A stretch of 64,000 bases of DNA, from assembly GCA_014361455.1 (NCBI GenBank), contig JACIVP010000004.1, positions 20,057 through 84,056 on the forward strand, read 5' to 3'. The position numbers were made by a program, and so were the translations under genes. Below, piece by piece: positions 58,727-64,000 of this stretch. The notes below the pieces were generated by a model, which worked only from the letters and a program-made list of their open reading frames with translations, searched no databases and was not told where the DNA came from. The stretch is from Candidatus Methanosuratincola sp. GTDB lineage: Archaea; Thermoproteota; Methanomethylicia; Methanomethylicales; Methanomethylicaceae. Numbering within the stretch: the first letter of the stretch is position 1; every line of letters begins with the position of its first letter.

Positions 58727-59770
58727 CTAGGCAGCTTTGGTAGATTCCTTTCTGATATACACATTGAATGCAAGTTCAGAGATCCCGATGCCATACTCGG
58801 CGATCCTCCTGATGCTGTCCATTACGATCATTGCGGATGCTATAGTCTTGGCCGGGAGCCCTCTGTCAATTAAGCGCTTCGTGAGCTCTTCTTCCATTGC
58901 AGCACACCTCCTGGCATCGTGAATCACGTTGCCCGCCTCCTGCATGCTCCCGTTCTTAAAACAGTTTACGGCTCTCATGAAGATCTCGCCTGCCTCGCTG
59001 AGCAGCTGCAGAATCTCCCCCAAGATGCTCTCCTCAACTTCCGTCATCCCAATGAGTTGCGATGCTATCCTTACTGCGTGGTCCGAAACCCTCTCGATAT
59101 TCCTGAATGCTAGCCTGTAATCCAGGGCTGTCTTCACGTCGGTCAGGCCAAAGTCCCTTACGGAGCTCTGGTTTTCCATCATGCTCGAGAGCCACCTGCT
59201 GCCCATGAAGTAGAGCTTGTCGACATCATCGTCCCTCTCGATTATGTCTGAGAGCATATCATTTCGGGAGTTCACGTCGCTGATCCTCTCCGCCTTGATT
59301 ATGTCTGAGATCATGTCTCTGGCCATGGTGGACATCCTCAAGAGTAGCTTGTCGAGTGGAAACTCGTAGGGCCTAAGGAGGATCTGCACCATTATTCCGT
59401 CCGAGGTTTCCTCAATTATCTCTGCCCCAGCCATTTTGAACTTGATCATTTTCCTTATCCTGTCCTTGGCATAGGGTTCGAAGCCGATCTTTGAGAGGTC
59501 GAGCTTTATAATATCGTAGTTTGCTATGTATGCCGCCAAGGTCTTCCTTATCAGGTCGCCCGCGTCCGGGTCCCTTGCTTCTATTACTATATCTTTCGAC
59601 CTTCTCTCTTCCCTTTCACATTCACCCGTTGAGATCATCAGGCTTCCGTTGGGGAGTGTGGCGATGTTCACCTCTGTCTTGGGGGCTATCTTGTTCTTCT
59701 TGACCCATTCATGAGGGAGAGAGACTGTGAACGTTGACTTTCCGACCTTCTGCACCCTTCGCACTCCCAT
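58727..59770 (-). CDS. AbrB-PhoU type phosphate-signalling regulator
   Basis: A 347-residue protein. An N-terminal SpoVT/AbrB swapped-hairpin domain (RRVQKVGKSTFTVSLPHEWV) is followed by two PhoU helical repeats (DIIERDDDVDKLYFMGSRWL, RNIERVSDHAVRI; then EEELTKRLIDRGLPAK). PhoU repeats bind metal clusters and signal Pst status. It probably represses or modulates the divergent pst operon directly through the AbrB domain. ATG 59770 (MGVRRVQKV) is preferred. Confidence 0.9.
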   Translation of the reverse strand: MGVRRVQKVGKSTFTVSLPHEWVKKNKIAPKTEVNIATLPNGSLMISTGECEREERRSKDIVIEARDPDAGDLIRKTLAAYIANYDIIKLDLSKIGFEPYAKDRIRKMIKFKMAGAEIIEETSDGIMVQILLRPYEFPLDKLLLRMSTMARDMISDIIKAERISDVNSRNDMLSDIIERDDDVDKLYFMGSRWLSSMMENQSSVRDFGLTDVKTALDYRLAFRNIERVSDHAVRIASQLIGMTEVEESILGEILQLLSEAGEIFMRAVNCFKNGSMQEAGNVIHDARRCAAMEEELTKRLIDRGLPAKTIASAMIVMDSIRRIAEYGIGISELAFNVYIRKESTKAA

Positions 59771-59785
59771 GGCTCCCAACACCAA

Positions 59786-60058
59786 TATCCCATTTATGTT
59801 GATATATATTAAAATTTGTCTTATATATTTTTATCTCGTATATATATCAGTGTATTTATGTTTTACAACATGTTTTTCATTTGCAGTATCTAGCGTAGAC
59901 CAGAGCGGACTTGCTTACTTTCTAACACTACTCGAACCATAAAAGATTCTATATTCTCTATTTACTAAAATATATAATCTTTCTGGTATAAAACTGAAAA
60001 TATAAAAAATGCACATTCTATATATATTGCAACTGATTTTTCCTGACTGGGGAAAAAT
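59786..60058. promoter_or_regulatory. Divergent promoter region of abrB-phoU and pstS
   Basis: 270 bp of very AT-rich sequence. TATA-like ATATATATTAAAATTT (about 59801-59816) is placed for the leftward gene, and CTAAAATATATAATC (about 59965) and TTCTATATATATTG (60016) for pstS. No palindromic site was recognised. Confidence 0.5.
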
Positions 60059-61141
60059 ATGTTTTTGGAGAACAAACGAGGTTTGTCAAAAATCCTGGGA
60101 ATCGGGATAATCGTCGTGGTGCTTGTAGTTGCAGGCGTCATATACTACACCCAGTTCATGGGTACTGCGCAGCCGGCAACGGTCACCGCTGGCGGTGCCT
60201 CTTTCCCGTACCCATTGATCTCAAAATGGACATTTGAATACAATAAACTGCACCCTATGATACAGATAACCTACCAGTCTGTCGGAAGCGGCTCAGGTCA
60301 GAACGGGCTATTTGCAAAGACGTTTGACTTCGCTGGCTCAGATGCGCCCCTAACGGACTCACAGATGGCTGAACACCCGGGCATTCTCCACATCCCTGAG
60401 ACGGGTGGAGGAATAGTGGTCGCTTACAACCTTCCTGGAATAGGCTCCGGGATGAACCTAACCGCAGACTTGATAGCAAAGATCTTCCAGGGAAACATCA
60501 CAAAATGGAACGATCCAGAGATAGCTGCAGTCAACCCTTCATTGACTCTGCCAGATAGCGACATAACCGTGATCAGGAGGTCAGACTCCAGCGGTACCAC
60601 TAACGGCTTTACCACTTACCTTAGGAATGCCAGCAGCGTCTGGGTCCTTGGCGCAGGCACGACAGTGAACTGGCCGGTTGGGGTCGGCGCCTCCGGGAAT
60701 AGTGGAATTGCAAGCACGCTCCAGCAGACGCCGGGCGGGGTAGGGTACCTTGAGTTCTTCTACGCAAAGAACAACTCAATTCCATATGCAAATGTAATGA
60801 ACAAGAATGGGCAGTTTGTTGAGCCGACGCTGTCTTCGATCTCGAAAGCCCTCGGCGCAGCCGCATCCCTTCTCGTCTCTGACGTGAGGGCTCCTGTTGT
60901 TAACATGCCTGGCAGCGACGTCTACCCGATATCCATCTTCACATATATTCTTGTCTACAAGGACTTGTCTTACATGGACGAGGCAAAAGCAGAGGCTGTA
61001 GCAAACTTCCTCTGGTGGATAGTGCACGATGGGCAGGCATACTCTGAGGATTTGTTGTATCCGAAGCTTCCAACCAGTATAGTCACGATTGCTGAAACAA
61101 ACCTCAGGCAACTGACATACAACGGAAGACCACTGCTGTGA
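60059..61141 (+). CDS. pstS: Phosphate ABC transporter substrate-binding protein PstS
   Basis: A 360-residue protein with an N-terminal membrane anchor (about 12-31) and the PstS phosphate loops TAGGASFPYPLISKW, SDAPLTDSQ, and RRSDSSGTTNGFTTYL. It captures phosphate outside the membrane. It is the first gene of pstSCAB-phoU. Confidence 0.94.
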   Translation: MFLENKRGLSKILGIGIIVVVLVVAGVIYYTQFMGTAQPATVTAGGASFPYPLISKWTFEYNKLHPMIQITYQSVGSGSGQNGLFAKTFDFAGSDAPLTDSQMAEHPGILHIPETGGGIVVAYNLPGIGSGMNLTADLIAKIFQGNITKWNDPEIAAVNPSLTLPDSDITVIRRSDSSGTTNGFTTYLRNASSVWVLGAGTTVNWPVGVGASGNSGIASTLQQTPGGVGYLEFFYAKNNSIPYANVMNKNGQFVEPTLSSISKALGAAASLLVSDVRAPVVNMPGSDVYPISIFTYILVYKDLSYMDEAKAEAVANFLWWIVHDGQAYSEDLLYPKLPTSIVTIAETNLRQLTYNGRPLL

Positions 61142-61151
61142 GTGTTCGCCT

Positions 61152-62093
61152 TTGAGCAAAAACAAAAAATCCACTTTTTTTGATAAAGATTCGGCATTCA
61201 AGTACCTAGTCGTGGGGAGCTCACTCGTAGTCGTGATTTTTTTTGCAATGATCTTCATGATGCTTCTCGTAAGGTCTTATCCGGCTATGGCAAATGATCC
61301 TTTAATGATATTCGGAAGCAATTGGGATGTGGCAGCCGGCATATTTGGAGGGGCACCTGCAATACTCGGGACCCTCGTCTCGTCTGCTATAGCTGTCCTA
61401 TTCGCGATACCGATCAGCCTTGCGGTGGCAATATTCTTTACAGAATATGCACCAAGGCGGATAAGGACTGGTCTGTCAGTACTCATCGATATGTTGGCCA
61501 CCATCCCGAGCGTGATATTCGGAATCTGGGGCCTTTGGATAATCGCACCGCTGGTCAAGACGCACATACAGGAGCCGATAGTCAGCTCAATAGGGTTCAT
61601 ACCGATCTTCTCAGGTCCAGCATATGGGTTGAGCCTCTTTCTCGCGTCCTTGGTTCTTACTTTTATGATAGTGCCGATCATATCCTCGCTCAGTATTTCC
61701 CTGCTATCCTCTACGCCGGTTGAGCTGAGGGAAGCGATGATATCTCTCGGGGCGACCAGGTGGGAGGTGGTGAAGCATGTTGCGTTGCCCTTCTCCAAGC
61801 CAGGCATTTTTGCAGCGATCATACTCGCTTTAGGCCGGGCTCTGGGCGAAACCATGGCTGTGACTATGGTGATAGGGAACAGCTTTGTCTGGCCGTTTTC
61901 TTCGCCATCCATCTTCTCACCCGCCTCGACAATCACTAGCAAAATCGCGAGCGAGCTGTACGAGGCAATAGATGTCTTGCACGTATCATCTCTCATTGAG
62001 CTGGGATTGATTCTTCTTGTCATAACGCTTGTCATCAACTCCATAGCAAGGCTAATCGCAACGCGCGTTTCAAAGAGGAGTGGATATACTTGA
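61152..62093 (+). CDS. pstC: Phosphate ABC transporter permease PstC
   Basis: A 313-residue permease with six helices. ATIPSVIFGIWGLWIIAP and the EAA-like cytoplasmic loop LREAMISLGATRWEVVKHVA (coupling helix), followed by ALGRALGETMAVTMVIG, are diagnostic of PstC. TTG start 10 bp after pstS. Confidence 0.94.
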   Translation: MSKNKKSTFFDKDSAFKYLVVGSSLVVVIFFAMIFMMLLVRSYPAMANDPLMIFGSNWDVAAGIFGGAPAILGTLVSSAIAVLFAIPISLAVAIFFTEYAPRRIRTGLSVLIDMLATIPSVIFGIWGLWIIAPLVKTHIQEPIVSSIGFIPIFSGPAYGLSLFLASLVLTFMIVPIISSLSISLLSSTPVELREAMISLGATRWEVVKHVALPFSKPGIFAAIILALGRALGETMAVTMVIGNSFVWPFSSPSIFSPASTITSKIASELYEAIDVLHVSSLIELGLILLVITLVINSIARLIATRVSKRSGYT

Positions 62094-62923
62094 GGATCTT
62101 TTCTAGACGCGCAAGAGAGAAGGTTGTCATTTCCATCCTGATGATGCTTACCGCCGTTGCGGTGATCCCGCTCTTCTGGATAGTAGGGAGTATTGTTTGG
62201 AACGGGGCGTCGGTCATGAGCATTGAGTTCTTGACATCCCTGCCAGCTCCATTCGGATCCTCCGGTGGCGGTATAGGGAATGCCATAGTGGGTACCCTTA
62301 TGATAAACTGCTTTGCAAGCGCCTGGGGCATACCGTTGGGGATACTGACTGGGATATACCTCTCGGAGTATGCATCTGCCGGTAGGCTCAGCTTTATTGT
62401 AAGGAGCGTAGTCGAGTCGCTCTCGGGGGTCCCGTCAATAGTTATAGGGCTATTCGCATTTACAGTGATAGTGCTTACAGTAAGGCATTACACTGGGATC
62501 GCAGCCGCGCTCGCCCTTGGCCTCATGATGATACCGCTTGTCGCGAAGGCGACCGAAGAGTCGATGAAGGTGGTCTCAAATGATCTAAGGGAGGCTGCAA
62601 TTGCCCTCGGCATCCCTAAGTACAACGTCACCACCCGGATAGTGCTCAGCATGGCAAAGGGCGGCATCATCTCCGGGTCGCTCCTTGCATTCGCGAGGAT
62701 AAGCGGGGAGACTGCCCCTCTTCTCTTCACTTCGCTCTTCAGCTTCTACTGGCCTACTGGGATCGACCAGCCCATCGCAACCCTCCAGGTGCTCATCTAC
62801 AACTATGCGATAAGCGGGTTCGGGGACTGGGTCTCCAAGGCTTGGGGCGCTTCCCTGCTCCTTGTCATGATGGTTCTAGTGATAAATGTGGCGGTCAGGA
62901 TGCTTGGGAGGAAGAAGTACTGA
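62090..62923 (+). CDS. pstA: Phosphate ABC transporter permease PstA
   Basis: A 277-residue permease. It shows AWGIPLGILTGIYLSEYA, SGVPSIVIGLFAF, the coupling loop LREAAIALGIPKYNVTTRIV, and RISGETAPLLFTSLF. Its TTG start overlaps the pstC stop by 4 bp. Confidence 0.94.
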   Translation: MRIFSRRAREKVVISILMMLTAVAVIPLFWIVGSIVWNGASVMSIEFLTSLPAPFGSSGGGIGNAIVGTLMINCFASAWGIPLGILTGIYLSEYASAGRLSFIVRSVVESLSGVPSIVIGLFAFTVIVLTVRHYTGIAAALALGLMMIPLVAKATEESMKVVSNDLREAAIALGIPKYNVTTRIVLSMAKGGIISGSLLAFARISGETAPLLFTSLFSFYWPTGIDQPIATLQVLIYNYAISGFGDWVSKAWGASLLLVMMVLVINVAVRMLGRKKY

Positions 62924-62935
62924 GGTGTTCCATAA

Positions 62936-63688
62936 ATGGCAATCAAACTAGAAACAGAAAAGTTGAGTGCGTGGTTCGGAAAGAAGCAGGTCCTAAAGGA
63001 CGTATCACTCGCGTTCGAGGAGAAAAAGGTGACCGCACTTGTGGGACCTTCGGGCTGCGGGAAATCAACCTTCATAAGGTGCCTGAACAGGATGCATGAG
63101 CTGAACCCCGACGGGCGGGTCGAGGGTAAGGTTTTGCTCGACGGCGAAAACATCTACGGAATGGACCCGATGGACGTGCGCCGAAAGATAGGCATGGTGT
63201 TCCAGAAGCCCAACCCGTTCCCTAACATGTCGATCTCAGACAACACGGTTGCTGGCATAAGGCTCTCAGGAGAAAAGAGCAAGGCAGACCTCGAAGAGGT
63301 GGTCGAGCGCGCGCTCAAGTCTGTCGGTCTTTACGAGGAGGTGAAGGACGACCTGAAAAGGTCAGGTACGAGCCTCTCCGGAGGGCAGCAGCAGCGCCTC
63401 TGCATTGCGAGGGCATTGGCAATGGAGCCTGAGGTCATACTGATGGATGAACCGACCTCTGCCCTAGATCCTGCATCCACCAGCAGGATTGAGGAGCTGA
63501 TCAGAAAGCTCAGATCAGAAATTACGGTGATAATAATAACGCACAACGTAGGGCAGGCGGCAAGGATCTCAGACATGACCGCCTTCCTTTACTTAGGAGA
63601 GCTGATAGAGTATGGCGACACAAAGGAGTTCTTCGAGTCGCCAAAGAGTCCGATAACCGAGAGATACATCACAGGGAGGTTTGGTTGA
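62936..63688 (+). CDS. pstB: Phosphate ABC transporter ATPase PstB
   Basis: A 250-residue ATPase: Walker A GPSGCGKSTFIRCLNRM, Q-loop VFQKPNPFPNMSI, signature SLSGGQQQRLCIARAL, Walker B ILMDEPTSALDP, and H-loop IITHNVGQAARISD. The RCLNRMHELNP stretch is typical of PstB. Its stop overlaps the phoU start. Confidence 0.96.
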   Translation: MAIKLETEKLSAWFGKKQVLKDVSLAFEEKKVTALVGPSGCGKSTFIRCLNRMHELNPDGRVEGKVLLDGENIYGMDPMDVRRKIGMVFQKPNPFPNMSISDNTVAGIRLSGEKSKADLEEVVERALKSVGLYEEVKDDLKRSGTSLSGGQQQRLCIARALAMEPEVILMDEPTSALDPASTSRIEELIRKLRSEITVIIITHNVGQAARISDMTAFLYLGELIEYGDTKEFFESPKSPITERYITGRFG

Positions 63689-64000
63689 TGGAACAGCCGG
63701 AGTACTTGAAAGGTATAAACAAGGGCATATCTGGTATGTACCAGTTGATAGTCGAGATATATGTGGAGGTGCTCTCAGCCTTGGAGAAGCCGGATCCAAG
63801 GCGGACGCAAGAGATCTGCGAAAAGACAAAGTCAGTGATGCAGCAGGAGGAACAGGTACTAGACAGCTGCGTCGAGGCGCTCATAAGGTACCAGCCCTTC
63901 GCCGGAGACCTGCGATCAGTGACGTCTGCGATGCGGGTCTCCTACGACCTTGCGAGGGTTTCAAGGTACCTGAACAACATAGTCCAGGTAATAAATGATG
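63688..64000 (+). CDS. phoU: PhoU phosphate-signalling protein (partial)
   Basis: The first 104 residues are present; the gene continues past the right window edge. One PhoU repeat is visible (IYVEVLSALEKPDPRRTQEI, VMQQEEQVLDSCVEALIRY, then RVSYDLARVSRYLNNI, with the E-x-x-x-D metal-cluster pattern replaced by R-x-x-Y-x-x-x-I). It is the last seen gene of the pst operon and a second PhoU beside the AbrB-PhoU regulator. Confidence 0.9.
   Translation, partial: MEQPEYLKGINKGISGMYQLIVEIYVEVLSALEKPDPRRTQEICEKTKSVMQQEEQVLDSCVEALIRYQPFAGDLRSVTSAMRVSYDLARVSRYLNNIVQVIND

Noticed and set aside
61277..62044. 255-codon minus-strand frame
   Set aside because: Antisense to pstC, which has all permease motifs; no own homology pattern.

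Overview
The window reads as a chromosomal segment of a methanogenic archaeon, most likely a methyl-reducing member of the TACK group such as Methanomethylicia/Verstraetearchaeota. That placement is inference from gene content. In favour are a methanol:corrinoid methyltransferase pair (mtaB-mtaC), a CoM methyltransferase (mtaA), a RamA-type corrinoid activase, an HdrB-like subunit inside a membrane [NiFe] hydrogenase operon, mevalonate kinase, an Lhr helicase, TATA-type promoters, and a eukaryote-like topoisomerase IB. No mcr genes, rRNA or convincing tRNA lie in the window.

Left part (1-7 kb): a tungstate/molybdate-type binding protein cut by the window edge with a membrane-anchored pterin-fold protein; a two-repeat orphan CRISPR; small proteins; a decayed peptide-permease fragment; and two unknown membrane proteins. 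From 4.8 to 13.2 kb lies a DNA-maintenance block: topoisomerase IB with an unknown partner, then a three-gene operon encoding a very short Smc5/6-type SMC ATPase, an Nse4-like kleisin and an Nse3/MAGE-like kite protein, facing an Lhr helicase. I consider this three-gene set the most interesting object in the window.

13-36 kb is mixed metabolism: redox proteins (TrxR, Rieske, LPD-like, glutaredoxin, FTR-rubredoxin fusion), an ABC-2 exporter with an ArsR regulator, a LuxE-like acyl-protein synthetase, two MoeA proteins (one fused to a periplasmic-binding-like domain), a class III aminotransferase, TldE-like protease, mevalonate kinase, Mrp/NBP35 and an MFS carrier. Several gene remnants sit between them (LOG family, epimerase, Y-family polymerase, IS200 transposase), as do two copies of an IS200/IS605 right-end/omega-RNA-like element.

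39-55 kb is the methylotrophic energy block: mtaA with an odd glycine-rich insertion, a CobW-type GTPase, a frameshifted UroD-family methyltransferase, RamA, mtaC, mtaB, then a nine-gene group 4 [NiFe] hydrogenase operon containing HdrB. A putative corrinoid-uptake pair (DUF4430 protein and ECF S component) lies at 32.4-33.6 kb. A 17-bp palindrome occurs at both of these promoters and again between mtaB and the hydrogenase operon, suggesting a shared corrinoid/methanol regulon. A second motif, TTGTACAC, marks three promoters in the same block.

The right end holds purM, a class I aminotransferase, an AbrB-PhoU regulator and the divergent pstSCAB-phoU phosphate operon, cut by the window edge.
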